Origin: Bacillus pumilus | GTDB lineage: Bacteria; Bacillota; Bacilli; Bacillales; Bacillaceae | Direction of reading: 5' to 3' | DNA length: 64,000 nt | NCBI RefSeq assembly: GCF_900186955.1 | Contig: NZ_LT906438.1 | Location: 3,100,001 to 3,164,000, forward strand | Shown here: positions 34,040-43,512 of the stretch, piece after piece | How the letters are laid out: the number at the start of each line of letters is the position of its first letter | Position numbering within the stretch: position 1 is the stretch's first letter | Position numbers and translations under genes: made by a program | Notes under the pieces: generated by a model | Told to the model about the DNA's origin: nothing | Databases searched by the model: none | What the model saw: only the letters and a program-made list of their open reading frames with translations

Positions 34040-36055
34040 TTACGTGTTGGTCAGGAGAACAGCTTCCATATCATTGATATACTCCCTTAGATGATGGGCA
34101 ATATCACGATTGATTTCACCATTTTCATACAAAGTTTGAATTTCATTTCGAATCGTCTGTACAGCTTGGAAGTTAAGCTCTTTTTTCTTCCGGTCAAACG
34201 AACGGTCTTTTTGCTGAAAGAAGCTTGGACCGTGTTCACATCGATAAATGACTTGGTTGTAAAAGCCAATCACTTGGTGACACGTTTGTTTATTTTCATC
34301 GGTCATATGCTGTTTGATCGAGTCCACAGCAGCCTCTGCCGTTTTCTTACGGATTTGCTTGTACGAGTCTTCGTTTTCTAAAATACCGCTGGAAACGAGC
34401 TGATTCGGTCGCCATAATTGAAGCCACTGAAGCAAGCGCAGGAACTTCACTTTTGAAAAACGAATTTTGAAGGAGTTTGAATACAGCATTTCCAGCTCAT
34501 GAAATCTCTCTTGCAACTCATAGGCTTCTTCTTTATCTAATTTCTCTTCATCAATTAATTGCTGAAGCTTCATTTGTTCTGCTTTAATTCCATGCAATCT
34601 GATTTTTCGTTCCTGTCTTCTCATCCCGAATTGGTAAGGCTCACGCTGGATATTACGCAGCTTCATTCGGTAATCATTAATGAGTGCTAGAGACACTTCC
34701 CTGTTGTCTTCATTCATTCCTTCTCTTAAGGTTTTAATGGCACTTCTCAGCAGCTTACGTTTCGCATGCTGAACCTTTGTATCCAAATCCACGGCGATTT
34801 GCTTGTCTTTTTTCTCAGATAAAAGAGGCAATAATACACTAGCTAAAATGAGTGTACATAAAATGACGCCTGCTGCGAGGAAAATAATCAAATGCCGCTC
34901 GGGGAATGGTGATCCGTCCGCAAGCGTAAATGGGATTGAGAAGGCACCAGCTAAAGTGACAGCACCACGAACACCAGAGAATGTCATCAGCATCGAAGCA
35001 CGCAGCTTCGGTTTTTTCACATTCTGCTTTTTCGTTACACTCCAGTTACCTGCCCAGAAGAGCCATACCCATAAGAATCTCAGGATCATGAGACATAGCG
35101 TGATGATTAAGATGTAACTGATGACCTGCATATTATTAAACGCTTCATCCTGGAAAATCACTGTCGATACATCAGGAATCTGCAATCCAAGAATAACGAA
35201 AACAAGTCCGTTTAAAATAAATAAAATAATATTCCATGTGTTTGATGAAGCAATTTGCAGTTTGGCTAAATTTGCTTCCATTCGATCCTGCTCAATAGCG
35301 TGTGTCACACCGCCAGCAACAACGGCTAAAATACCGGATACACCAATTTCTTCAGCTGCTAAATAGATGACAAATGGTGTAAGGATTTGCAGAATGATAT
35401 GCATCGTGACATCGTCCATTCCTAAACGGCGGAGAAAATAGCGAAAACGAATGATAAAAAAGGATAGAATAAATCCAGTCAATAGACCACCTGCGGCAAT
35501 CAGGACAAAGCTAAAGGATGCCTCAGCAATTGAAAAAGCGCCAGTTACTGTTGCTGCAATGGCAAATTTAAAGGCGACAAGTCCTGATGCATCGTTCATC
35601 AATCCCTCGCCTTCCAGCAGTCTCATGATGCCCTTTGGCATATTCACACGGCTGGAAAGTGCACTGACTGCTACCACATCTGTCGGTGATAAAATCGCTG
35701 CAAGCGCAAATGCGGCTGGAAGTGGTATGCTTGGGATCATCCAATGGATGGTATATCCCGCGACAATGACTGTCGCAAAGACTAACCCTAGGGCTAACAG
35801 AAGAATCGGCGCTCTTAATTTCCACAGCTCGTCCCTTGGGGTACGCTTCCCGTCATTAAATAACAGCGGTGCAATGAATAAAACAAAGAATAGTTCAGGA
35901 TTTAAAGAAATATGTAAACCTGAAGGAAAAGCTGCCACCAGTATTCCTAAGCCCACTTGAATTAACGGGACTGGAATAAAGGGGACAAAACGATTGATAA
36001 TATTAGATGATGCAATGAGTGCAAGTAGTACGAGCACTGCCAAAAAAATCTCCAC
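34040..36055 (-). CDS. nhaK: Na+(K+)/H+ antiporter NhaK
   Basis: 671-residue CPA1-family cation/proton antiporter: about 12 membrane segments in residues 1-410 with the ion-site block [17 protein letters not shown] and [13 protein letters not shown], then a long charged cytoplasmic tail (about 415-671) with coiled-coil-like helices. The length equals the 670 aa recalled for B. subtilis NhaK (YvgP). It exports Na+, K+, Li+ and Rb+ and aids pH balance. Confidence 0.93.
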   Translation of the reverse strand: MEIFLAVLVLLALIASSNIINRFVPFIPVPLIQVGLGILVAAFPSGLHISLNPELFFVLFIAPLLFNDGKRTPRDELWKLRAPILLLALGLVFATVIVAGYTIHWMIPSIPLPAAFALAAILSPTDVVAVSALSSRVNMPKGIMRLLEGEGLMNDASGLVAFKFAIAATVTGAFSIAEASFSFVLIAAGGLLTGFILSFFIIRFRYFLRRLGMDDVTMHIILQILTPFVIYLAAEEIGVSGILAVVAGGVTHAIEQDRMEANLAKLQIASSNTWNIILFILNGLVFVILGLQIPDVSTVIFQDEAFNNMQVISYILIITLCLMILRFLWVWLFWAGNWSVTKKQNVKKPKLRASMLMTFSGVRGAVTLAGAFSIPFTLADGSPFPERHLIIFLAAGVILCTLILASVLLPLLSEKKDKQIAVDLDTKVQHAKRKLLRSAIKTLREGMNEDNREVSLALINDYRMKLRNIQREPYQFGMRRQERKIRLHGIKAEQMKLQQLIDEEKLDKEEAYELQERFHELEMLYSNSFKIRFSKVKFLRLLQWLQLWRPNQLVSSGILENEDSYKQIRKKTAEAAVDSIKQHMTDENKQTCHQVIGFYNQVIYRCEHGPSFFQQKDRSFDRKKKELNFQAVQTIRNEIQTLYENGEINRDIAHHLREYINDMEAVLLTNT

Positions 36056-36204
36056 TAGTACGTGTCCCTCCTATTTTCATTTTTTCGTCAAGTTTTGCTT
36101 ACATGCAAAGATGTGTTCATTTCGAGTTGATTCATCCGTCCGATCATAGAAGCTTCTTTAGTATTCCGCAAAATGTGAAACCAACACATAACAATCCATC
36201 TAGG

Positions 36205-36231
36205 CAAAAAAAGGCTGAATCCAGATATTCA
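36205..36231 (-). terminator. Terminator-like hairpin upstream of nhaK
   Basis: Minus-strand GGCTGAAT-ATCTG-ATTCAGCC followed by TTTTTTTT, standing 150 bases beyond the yvgT terminator. The rest of the 36056-36377 gap holds the nhaK leader with an SD near 36069, and no further gene that I can support. Confidence 0.75.
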
Positions 36232-36345
36232 GCCAGCTGACAAAATTTTCATCATATGTATTGTTCCAATGATGAACAAAAAGACCCTGCTTTTATTTTA
36301 CACGAAAACTCCATTACCTGCTGACATCCAGCTCGTTTCAAACAC

Positions 36346-36376
36346 AAAAAAAAGAGCGAAATCGCTCTTTTCTCGT
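36346..36376 (-). terminator. Terminator of yvgT
   Basis: AAAAGAGCGAT-TTCG-type hairpin with a T tract on the minus strand (TTTTTTTTG), directly after the yvgT stop. Confidence 0.8.
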
Positions 36377-36377
36377 T

Positions 36378-36989
36378 TTACCCTTTATTTAAAAAATAAG
36401 ACCTAGCGGGAAGCCGCCATTTGAATAGGTAGGAACAAACCCTGCATACGACGAGGATGAGAAACAGCAAATACAAAGCAATCTCTCCTTGTGCTAAACC
36501 GAGTCCTACGAGTAAGCCGCCAAGTGCTGCCCAGACTGCGTAAATCTCCGCTTTTAGCACAAGCGGCTTTCGCCCTGCCAATAAATCACGCACAATTCCG
36601 CCACCGCTTCCAGTCAGAATGGCTGCCACAATGACCGCACTGAGCGGAAGCTCTCTTTGCACGGCAAATAATGCACCTTGAATCGCAAACGCTGCTAAGC
36701 CAATCGCATCCGAGAAATTCCCCCATGTGCTCCAGTGCTTGAGCAAAAGCTTTGGAAAAAGAAACACAATCGTAATGGATACAAGAGCAATGGTAAACAT
36801 CTTGCCCTGTGACCATAAAGCAGACACCGGAAGACCGATTAATAGATTCCGAATCGCTCCACCGCCAAATGCTGTCACAATCCCTAAAATGTACACACCA
36901 AGAATATCGTACTCTTCCTCCATTGCCACTATCGCACCACTAATGGCGAACGCGATAATACCAATGATACTTAAGACTTCCCATGCCAT
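36378..36989 (-). CDS. yvgT: YvgT, UPF0126/TRIC-type membrane protein
   Basis: 203 residues with seven predicted membrane segments in two similar halves, each with the Gly-rich motif GGGAIRNLLIG and GGGIVRDLLAGR. These are the hallmark of UPF0126 proteins, bacterial relatives of trimeric intracellular cation channels. A glycine-uptake or cation-channel role is known for some relatives. B. subtilis yvgT sits at the same place beside bdbCD. Confidence 0.9.
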   Translation of the reverse strand: MAWEVLSIIGIIAFAISGAIVAMEEEYDILGVYILGIVTAFGGGAIRNLLIGLPVSALWSQGKMFTIALVSITIVFLFPKLLLKHWSTWGNFSDAIGLAAFAIQGALFAVQRELPLSAVIVAAILTGSGGGIVRDLLAGRKPLVLKAEIYAVWAALGGLLVGLGLAQGEIALYLLFLILVVCRVCSYLFKWRLPARSYFLNKG

Positions 36990-37104
36990 TTTCCGCTTAT
37001 CTCCTTACATGATCTGATCATCTAACACTACTCCCTTAATGTATATCTGACATAAGCGAAAAGCAATACAAATTTTCTTTAAATTTTATCTTTTTGCAAA
37101 AATA

Positions 37105-37133
37105 AAAAATAGCCCGCTAAAAAGCAGGCTATC
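37105..37133 (-). terminator. Terminator of bdbDC
   Basis: ATAGCC(T/C)GCTTTTTAGCGGGCTAT hairpin followed by TTTTTTATTTTT on the minus strand. Confidence 0.85.
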
Positions 37134-37135
37134 TC

Positions 37136-37549
37136 TCAATCTTCTTTTGCATTTAACAGCAGCATACTGATGATAATCAGAATAAATGCAATAAGTGCTA
37201 ATAGCGGAATGGTGATAAAACCAAACCAGTTCAAATAATCAACAGAACAAGGGATACCGCTGAGGCAAGGGCGAATCGACGCAAAGCCTGGGATCTTTTG
37301 TTCCATATAATGATAGATGGAAAAGCCAGCACCGATTACAGCTAAAGGCAGTACGTAATACTTCACTTTGACATCACCCCGGAACGTAGCAATTCCAAGT
37401 AAAAGCACGAGCGGGTACATGAAAATACGCTGGAACCAGCACATATCGCATGGAATAAACTTTTTGATTTCACTTAAATACAGGCTGCTCATCGTCGCAA
37501 CGATCGAGACAATCCAAGCACTGTACAAGTAAATAAGCTTATTCTTCAT
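37136..37549 (-). CDS. bdbC: Thiol-disulfide oxidoreductase BdbC (DsbB-like)
   Basis: 137-residue, four-helix membrane protein of the DsbB/BdbC family. The first Cys pair (Cys34, Cys37 in FIPCDMCWFQRIFMYP) and second pair (Cys95, Cys101 in RPCLSGIPCSVDY) are both present. It passes electrons from BdbD to menaquinone. It overlaps the bdbD stop in an ATGA arrangement. Confidence 0.95.
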   Translation of the reverse strand: MKNKLIYLYSAWIVSIVATMSSLYLSEIKKFIPCDMCWFQRIFMYPLVLLLGIATFRGDVKVKYYVLPLAVIGAGFSIYHYMEQKIPGFASIRPCLSGIPCSVDYLNWFGFITIPLLALIAFILIIISMLLLNAKED

Positions 37550-38232
37550 GATTTCTTCCCTTTAAGCTCTTGATCAATTAATTCTTTGATTTCATCATAG
37601 TCATAGAAGTTTTGAACTTGTTTATTGTTAATGAAAATCGTTGGTGTTGAATTCACTTTGTATTTGTTCACAAGCTGATCGTCTGTGTTCAGCTGCGGCT
37701 GATACGTTTTCTTTGATAGGTTATCTTTGAGTTTGTCCGTATCAATTTTTGTTGTCTTTTTCGCTAATTCAGTCAGCTTAGCAGGCGTAACCCATTCTGC
37801 TTCACTATCTGGCTGTGCTTGATAGACAGCTTCATGATATGCCCAGAAGTTTTTTGGATCTTCTTTCCATACTTCTTCAGAAGCTAGTGCTGCTAACACT
37901 GCGCCATCTCCATGAACAGGCAGTGGCAAGTTAATAAATGAAAATGATACATCGCCTTTATCTATGTAGTCTGCTTTCAGTTTTGGGAAAATGTCTGTTT
38001 CGAATGATTTACATGACGGACATTTGTAGTCCCCAAACTCGACAATTTGCACCGCTGCATCTTTGTCTCCTATGACAGGCTGTCCTTTAATCGAAGGCTT
38101 ACTGTCAACTGTTTGTGCTTCTTGGCTGTTCTTGTTTCCAATCACAACAAATATACCGATGAGAAGAGCTGCGATGATGGTTAAAATGACAGCAAATTTA
38201 ATGGATGAAGATTGATTATTTTTCTTACTCAC
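37546..38232 (-). CDS. bdbD: Thiol-disulfide oxidoreductase BdbD (DsbA-like)
   Basis: 228-residue protein with an N-terminal membrane anchor (about 13-31) and an extracellular DsbA-type thioredoxin fold. The redox motif is CPSC (Cys71, Cys74 in FGDYKCPSCKSFE), with the cis-Pro loop STPTIFINN. It introduces disulfides into exported proteins; in B. subtilis it serves ComGC/ComEC and others, with BdbC as its oxidant. First gene of the pair. Confidence 0.95.
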   Translation of the reverse strand: MSKKNNQSSSIKFAVILTIIAALLIGIFVVIGNKNSQEAQTVDSKPSIKGQPVIGDKDAAVQIVEFGDYKCPSCKSFETDIFPKLKADYIDKGDVSFSFINLPLPVHGDGAVLAALASEEVWKEDPKNFWAYHEAVYQAQPDSEAEWVTPAKLTELAKKTTKIDTDKLKDNLSKKTYQPQLNTDDQLVNKYKVNSTPTIFINNKQVQNFYDYDEIKELIDQELKGKKS

Positions 38233-38376
38233 ATAAGCACCTACCTTATCTTTTTCATTCCTTTTAAAAAAGAAAAAGGATAATAGCTTAGAAAAATGCC
38301 ATTATCCAACTTCTTCTATTTTAACAAGAGGGGGTCCATTATGAAAGATGGTATTCATGAAATTTTCCTTACAATT

Positions 38377-40476
38377 TTATTTCATGACCCTCATCGCATT
38401 TAAAACAGCGAGTACGGTGACACCGACATCCGAGAAGACGGCTTCCCACATCGTCGCAATTCCGAATGCTCCGAGTAATAGGAAAACGCCTTTGACACCA
38501 AGGGCAAATGCGATATTCTGCCAGACAATCCTTCTTGTTCGTTTTGCGACAGCGATGGCTTCTGCTACCTTTGATGGCTGGTCCGTCATGATGACGATAT
38601 CAGCCGCTTCGACAGCTGCATCTGAACCAAGCCCGCCCATTGCAATTCCTATGTCCGCTCTTGCTAATACCGGTGTATCATTAATGCCGTCCCCAACAAA
38701 TAATAGCTTTTCTTGAGGCGCTTTTTTCTGATCAATTTCTTCTAATTTCGTTACTTTGTCCTGCGGTAATAATTCTGCATGTACTTCATCAATGCCAATT
38801 TGCTTAGCGACCGCAGTTCCGACTTGCTTAGCATCACCAGTGAGCATGACGGTTTGAATACCAGACGCTTTTAGAGCAGAAACGGCTTCGATTGCATCGT
38901 CCTTTAATTCATCTGCGATCAAGATTGATCCGGCAAACTCACCGTTAATTGCCATGTACACAACGGTTCCGCTTCTTTTTTCTTTTTCATACGCAATGTC
39001 TTCTCGCTCCATCAGGCGGTGATTTCCCGCTAAGACGTGAGATCCGCTGATGGTCGCTTTAATTCCATGTCCCGCGATATCCTCATATGCTTCGATCTGG
39101 CTTTCATCAAGCGGTGAGCTATATGCCGCTTTAATCGATTCTGCAATAGGGTGAGAGGAATGGGCTTCTGCTAGTGCTGCAAAAGAAAGCAGCTCTTCTT
39201 CTGACCACTTGTCACTGACTGTGGCAATATTGGTCACTGTAAAGTTTCCTTTTGTAAGCGTGCCCGTCTTATCAAATACCGCATATTTCACAGAATTCAA
39301 TGCTTCTAAATAGTTACTGCCTTTGACAAGGATGCCTCGTTTAGACGCTGCCCCAATCCCCCCGAAAAATCCTAATGGAATGGATACAACAAGAGCACAA
39401 GGACAAGAGATCACGAGAAAGACAAGTGCCCGGTACACCCAATCAGACAATTGTGCTGATGGAATAAGAAGCGGCGGCACAAAGGCAAGCAATAAGGCGA
39501 GTACGACGACAGCCGGTGTATAATATTTCGCAAATTTTGTAATGAAATTTTCTGTCTGTGCTTTTCGGCTGCTTGCATTCTCAACCAAATCTAAAATTTT
39601 CGTCACAGCCGATTCGCTTAACTCTTTTTGAACTTCAATTTCAAGTATACCGTTTTGATTCACAAATCCTGCAAGAACTTCTTTTCCCGCTTCTACATCC
39701 CGCGGCACCGACTCCCCTGTTAATGCGGATGTATCAACAAGCGAGAAGCCCTCAATAACGAGCCCATCCAGCGGAATTTTTTCACCAGGCTTCACGACAA
39801 TACGGTCACCGGCTTTTACTTCTTCTGGATTCACTTTTTTCGTTTCATTTCCGACTTTTAGATTCGCGTATTCTGGACGTATATTCATTAATTCACTAAT
39901 TGAACGTCTTGAACGGTTCACTGCCGCCCCTTGGAAGAGCTCTCCAATTTGGTAAAAGAGCATCACTGCCAGTGCCTCTGGATATTGCTGAATCACAAAA
40001 GCGCCAACTGTTGCAATGGTCATTAAAAAGTTCTCATCAAATACTTGGCCTCGCACGATATTTTTCAGCGCTTTAAAAACCACATCACCGCCGACTAGTA
40101 AATATGCTGCGAAGAACATAAGGAACTTTAATACACCATCTTCAGGTATAAAGAAAGCGGCTGTTCCAATGACTGCACCGCCAATTAATTTCAGCACAAT
40201 CGTTTTTAAATTTTTTGTCCCATGATCATGATCGTGATGATGTCCTTCTTCTTTCGGTGATACACTCACATGAGGTTCAATGGACTGAACAGTTTTTTCA
40301 ATACGCTTTGTCATCGTTTCTTGCTTATCTGCATGCGTCACAGTCAAGGTGCCTGTCGCAAAGTTAACAGAGCAAGCTTCCACTCCATCCATTTTGCTGA
40401 CTCCTGTTTCTATTTTCCGTGCACAGTTGCCGCAATCAAGACCGCTTAATACGTATTCATCCTTCATCTTTTTCAT
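38377..40476 (-). CDS. cadA: Cadmium/zinc/cobalt-exporting P1B-type ATPase CadA
   Basis: 699 residues: one N-terminal heavy-metal domain with GLDCGNCARKIE (CxxC near residue 15), a His-rich linker (HHHDHDHG, about residues 78-87), membrane segments with the P1B-2 metal motif CPC (LVISCPCALVVSIP), phosphorylation motif DKTGTLTKG, and VGDGINDTPVLA. The P1B-2 type exports Cd2+, Zn2+ and Co2+. SD AAGGTGAG precedes the ATG. A sigma-A promoter with an ArsR-type operator lies upstream. Confidence 0.95.
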   Translation of the reverse strand: MKKMKDEYVLSGLDCGNCARKIETGVSKMDGVEACSVNFATGTLTVTHADKQETMTKRIEKTVQSIEPHVSVSPKEEGHHHDHDHGTKNLKTIVLKLIGGAVIGTAAFFIPEDGVLKFLMFFAAYLLVGGDVVFKALKNIVRGQVFDENFLMTIATVGAFVIQQYPEALAVMLFYQIGELFQGAAVNRSRRSISELMNIRPEYANLKVGNETKKVNPEEVKAGDRIVVKPGEKIPLDGLVIEGFSLVDTSALTGESVPRDVEAGKEVLAGFVNQNGILEIEVQKELSESAVTKILDLVENASSRKAQTENFITKFAKYYTPAVVVLALLLAFVPPLLIPSAQLSDWVYRALVFLVISCPCALVVSIPLGFFGGIGAASKRGILVKGSNYLEALNSVKYAVFDKTGTLTKGNFTVTNIATVSDKWSEEELLSFAALAEAHSSHPIAESIKAAYSSPLDESQIEAYEDIAGHGIKATISGSHVLAGNHRLMEREDIAYEKEKRSGTVVYMAINGEFAGSILIADELKDDAIEAVSALKASGIQTVMLTGDAKQVGTAVAKQIGIDEVHAELLPQDKVTKLEEIDQKKAPQEKLLFVGDGINDTPVLARADIGIAMGGLGSDAAVEAADIVIMTDQPSKVAEAIAVAKRTRRIVWQNIAFALGVKGVFLLLGAFGIATMWEAVFSDVGVTVLAVLNAMRVMK

Positions 40477-40547
40477 GTTCTCACCTTTTTCTATATGATA
40501 AGTAACGTTCCCTGGATCGATTCAACCTATTAAAAATTAAAAACTTT

Positions 40548-40571
40548 ATATATGAGCATATATTCATATAT
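40548..40571 (-). promoter_or_regulatory. ArsR/CzrA-type operator of cadA
   Basis: A 12+12 inverted repeat (ATATATGAGCAT / ATATTCATATAT, 10 of 12 positions pair) spans the region just after the predicted cadA start site. This form fits CzrA/CadC-type sites. No arsR-type gene lies in the window, so the repressor acts from elsewhere. Confidence 0.75.
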
Positions 40572-40583
40572 TGGATTACCCTT

Positions 40584-40613
40584 ATTATATGAGGATTTCT
40601 TATCTTCTGTCAA
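40584..40613 (-). promoter_or_regulatory. cadA promoter
   Basis: Minus-strand TTGACA (40608-40613), 18-bp spacer, TATAAT (40584-40589): consensus hexamers, placing the start site just before the operator. Confidence 0.88.
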
Positions 40614-40790
40614 TCATTTATGAAGAAATAATTGGTTTTTTGTGTCCCATTCTGTCACACGGATTTTCAATAAACCAAGCTCATGTCCCCCGCTCACCAC
40701 ATAACATAAAAACGATCGTTTGATCTCTGACAGAATAAGTGCAGTTTTTTCTCTTTACAAAAGAAGGACAGACGCTTAGAATGAAATAAA

Positions 40791-40807
40791 AGTTTCCTCA
40801 AGGAAAC
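40791..40807 (+). promoter_or_regulatory. MntR-type operator of the manganese transporter
   Basis: AGTTTCCTCAAGGAAAC is a near-perfect palindrome and closely resembles the MntR sites of B. subtilis mntA and mntH as I recall them (…AGGAAACT arms). It lies about 100 bases before the ATPase gene. The rest of 40614-40907 shows no gene. Confidence 0.72.
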
Positions 40808-40907
40808 AAATTAGCGTTAGAGAATCATTTCATCCTTTAGTCAAAATTATTTAATGTATGCATATATCTTTAGGAAGTGCAATGATGATCGAAAGGGGCC
40901 GCAAGAG

Positions 40908-41651
40908 ATGCCAAATGCTTTAACAATCGACCGTCTTCATGTCTCATATCACGGGCAGGATGCTTTAGAGAACATCTCTCTTTCCATACAGGAAGGAACG
41001 ATGACAGGAATCATAGGTCCAAATGGTGCCGGTAAATCGACTTTACTCAAGGCATGCTTGGATTTAATTGAAAAAGATCAAGGGGATATTCGCTTTTTTG
41101 AACAGCCTTTTAAACAAGTTAGAAAACAGATCGCCTATGTACCTCAGAGAAATGATCTAGACTGGACGTTTCCTATTCATGTGCTGGATACCGTCCTACT
41201 TGGAACATATCCGAAGCTTGGCCTGATCAAACGTCCGAAAAAAGAAGACCGGGCATATGCGTACCACTGTTTAGAAAAAGTCGGCATGCAGGATTTTGCC
41301 AAAAGACAAATTGGTGAGTTATCCGGCGGTCAGCAGCAGCGTGTCTTCCTTGCAAGAGCACTTGCGCAAAATGCACAGCTCTTCTGTTTGGATGAACCAT
41401 TTGTTGGGATTGATATGGCAAGTGAAGAAACGATGGTTCGCATTTTGAAGGAATTACGTGATGAAGGAAAAACCATTTTGGTGGTCCATCATGATTTAAG
41501 TAAAGCCGGTGATTACTTCAGCCATCTCGTTCTGTTAAATAAAAAACTCATCAAAGCTGGACCTGTACACGACATCCTTCGCCCAGAGGTCATGCTGGAG
41601 GCATATGAAACGCAGCTACCATTCTTAAAATCAGCAGGGGGAGACGTGTAA
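40908..41651 (+). CDS. Manganese ABC transporter ATPase (MntB/SitB type)
   Basis: 247-residue ABC ATPase: Walker A GPNGAGKST, Q-loop VPQRNDLDW, signature LSGGQQQRVFLARALAQ, Walker B LFCLDEPFVGIDM and switch His (VVHHDLSK). The ATG at 40908 is chosen over 40854 because AAAGGGG lies before it and the homologous region starts at once. The QRNDLDWTFP segment is typical of Mn/Fe (SitB/MntB) ATPases. It overlaps the permease gene by one base (TAATG). Confidence 0.92.
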   Translation: MPNALTIDRLHVSYHGQDALENISLSIQEGTMTGIIGPNGAGKSTLLKACLDLIEKDQGDIRFFEQPFKQVRKQIAYVPQRNDLDWTFPIHVLDTVLLGTYPKLGLIKRPKKEDRAYAYHCLEKVGMQDFAKRQIGELSGGQQQRVFLARALAQNAQLFCLDEPFVGIDMASEETMVRILKELRDEGKTILVVHHDLSKAGDYFSHLVLLNKKLIKAGPVHDILRPEVMLEAYETQLPFLKSAGGDV

Positions 41652-42523
41652 TGGAATTTTTAACCGGACTCTTTGAATATGCATTTTTACAAAAAGCGTT
41701 ATTTACATCCGTGATGGTAGGCATTATTTGCGGGGTCATTGGCTGCTTTATCATTTTACGGGGCATGGCCTTGATGGGAGACGCCATATCGCATGCTGTG
41801 CTGCCAGGTGTCGCCATCTCTTATATGCTGGGAATTAACTTTTTCTTCGGAGCCGTCTTAACTGGCGTATTAACAGCGATTGGGATCGGATACGTGAGTC
41901 AAAACAGCCGCATTAAAAATGACTCTGCGATTGGCATTGTCTTCACCGCTTTTTTCTCAATCGGGATCATCTTGATCACATTTTTGAAAAGTTCCAGTGA
42001 TTTATATCATATCTTGTTTGGAAACGTTCTAGCTGTTCGATCATCTGATATGTGGATTACGCTTGGCATCGGCATTTTTATCCTGCTGGCCGTCATCATT
42101 TTCTACAAAGAATTGCTCATTAGTTCATTTGATCCGGTGATTTCTTCGGTTTACGGTTTACCGAATCGAATGATCCATTATTTTCTCATGACCTTGTTGA
42201 CCCTTGTGACCGTTGCTTCACTACAAACTGTTGGGATTATTCTTGTCGTTGCCATGCTTATTACGCCGGCAGCCACTGCGTATCTCTTAACAGACCGGCT
42301 ATGGATTATGATTTATTTATCTGCATTTTTCGGGGCAGTTTCTGCCGTTGCCGGTCTTGGGCTTAGTTTTACGTATAACTTGTCGTCTGGCGCTTCTATC
42401 GTGCTAGTTGCGACCATTTTATTCGGGAGTGCCTTTATCCTTTCACCAAAGCAAGGAATTCTATGGAGATCATTAAGATCTAAACGAAAACGAACGCAGC
42501 TAAAAAAGGAAGCGTCTATGTAA
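41651..42523 (+). CDS. Manganese ABC transporter permease (MntC/SitC type)
   Basis: 290-residue ABC-3 family permease with about eight to nine membrane segments; typical blocks are RGMALMGDAISHAVLPGVAISYMLG and QTVGIILVVAMLITPAATAYLLTDRL. It overlaps the ATPase gene by one base. Only one permease gene is present, unlike the two of the B. subtilis mntABCD set. Confidence 0.92.
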   Translation: MEFLTGLFEYAFLQKALFTSVMVGIICGVIGCFIILRGMALMGDAISHAVLPGVAISYMLGINFFFGAVLTGVLTAIGIGYVSQNSRIKNDSAIGIVFTAFFSIGIILITFLKSSSDLYHILFGNVLAVRSSDMWITLGIGIFILLAVIIFYKELLISSFDPVISSVYGLPNRMIHYFLMTLLTLVTVASLQTVGIILVVAMLITPAATAYLLTDRLWIMIYLSAFFGAVSAVAGLGLSFTYNLSSGASIVLVATILFGSAFILSPKQGILWRSLRSKRKRTQLKKEASM

Positions 42524-42536
42524 AAGGAGGACATAT

Positions 42537-43475
42537 ATGAAGAAGGTATTTGCAATCCGTTTGACCGCAGTATTCATTGCCCTTATGGTCATCACAGGCT
42601 GTTCTACAAAACAAAATAATTCCGGCAAAGATGACGGCACATTAAAAGTCGTCACGACCTACTCCATTCTTTATGACATTGTGAAGGAAGTAGGCGGAGA
42701 GCATGTCTCTATTCACAGCATTGTTCCCATTGGTACAGACCCACATGAATTTGACCCACTGCCAAAGGATGTTCAGCATACAACGGATGCAGACCTTGTT
42801 CTATATAATGGCTTAAACCTTGAAACAGGGAATGGCTGGTTTCAAAAGCTGCTCGAATCGAGTGGCAAGGACGGGGATGATGCACCTGTAGCCGAAATGA
42901 GTAAAGGCGTCAAAGTAAAACATTTATCTTCAAAAGGCCTCGAAAGCCAGCAGGACCCACATGCTTGGCTAAATGTCGAAAATGGGATTCTGTATGCTAA
43001 AAATGCCAGAGATGCACTTATTAAAGCGGACCCTGAGCATCAAGAGGATTACGAAAAAAATGCAGAAGACTATATCAAAAAGCTTCAAGCGCTTCATGAT
43101 GAAGCAAAAGACAAGTTCGACCAGCTGCCAAAAGACAAAAAGCGTCTTGTGACAAGTGAGGGAGCCTTCAAGTATTTTGCAGATGCCTATAGACTAAAGG
43201 CAGGCTACATTTGGGAGATCAACACAGAGAATGAAGGAACACCTGGACAAATGAAGCGCATCATTCATTTCGTCAAAGATCATCAAGTGCCTGCGCTCTT
43301 TCTTGAAACAAGTGTCGATCCACGCAGCCTTGAAAGCCTATCTGAAGAAACTGGGGTTCCGATTAAAGGAAAAGTATTTACTGACTCCATTGGAAAGAAA
43401 GGTGAAGATGGGGACAGTTACTATAAGATGATGAAATGGAATATTGACACCATTTACAAAGGGCTTTCATCATAA
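42537..43475 (+). CDS. Manganese-binding lipoprotein (MntA/SitA type)
   Basis: 312-residue cluster A-I metal-binding lipoprotein (lipobox ITGC, Cys22). Ligand motifs are present: His in DPHEFDPL, His in QDPHAWLN, Glu near LVTSEGAFKYF and Asp in VFTDSIG; His-His-Glu-Asp suits Mn2+ rather than Zn2+. The SD AAAGGAGG is strong. It is last in the operon, before a terminator. Confidence 0.93.
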   Translation: MKKVFAIRLTAVFIALMVITGCSTKQNNSGKDDGTLKVVTTYSILYDIVKEVGGEHVSIHSIVPIGTDPHEFDPLPKDVQHTTDADLVLYNGLNLETGNGWFQKLLESSGKDGDDAPVAEMSKGVKVKHLSSKGLESQQDPHAWLNVENGILYAKNARDALIKADPEHQEDYEKNAEDYIKKLQALHDEAKDKFDQLPKDKKRLVTSEGAFKYFADAYRLKAGYIWEINTENEGTPGQMKRIIHFVKDHQVPALFLETSVDPRSLESLSEETGVPIKGKVFTDSIGKKGEDGDSYYKMMKWNIDTIYKGLSS

Positions 43476-43476
43476 G

Positions 43477-43512
43477 AAAAGACAGGCGGAGTGAGTTCGC
43501 CTGTCTTTTTTA
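43477..43512. terminator. Bidirectional terminator after the manganese operon
   Basis: AAAAGACAGGCG/CGCCTGTCTTTT stem followed by a T tract, between convergent genes. Confidence 0.87.

Noticed and set aside
35451..35960. 169-codon plus-strand open frame inside nhaK
   Set aside because: Antisense to a complete antiporter gene of the expected length; composition is that of a reverse-complement shadow.
40854..40907. Longer start for the manganese ATPase
   Set aside because: No SD before 40854, and the extra residues are not like any ABC ATPase; the ATG at 40908 has a good SD.
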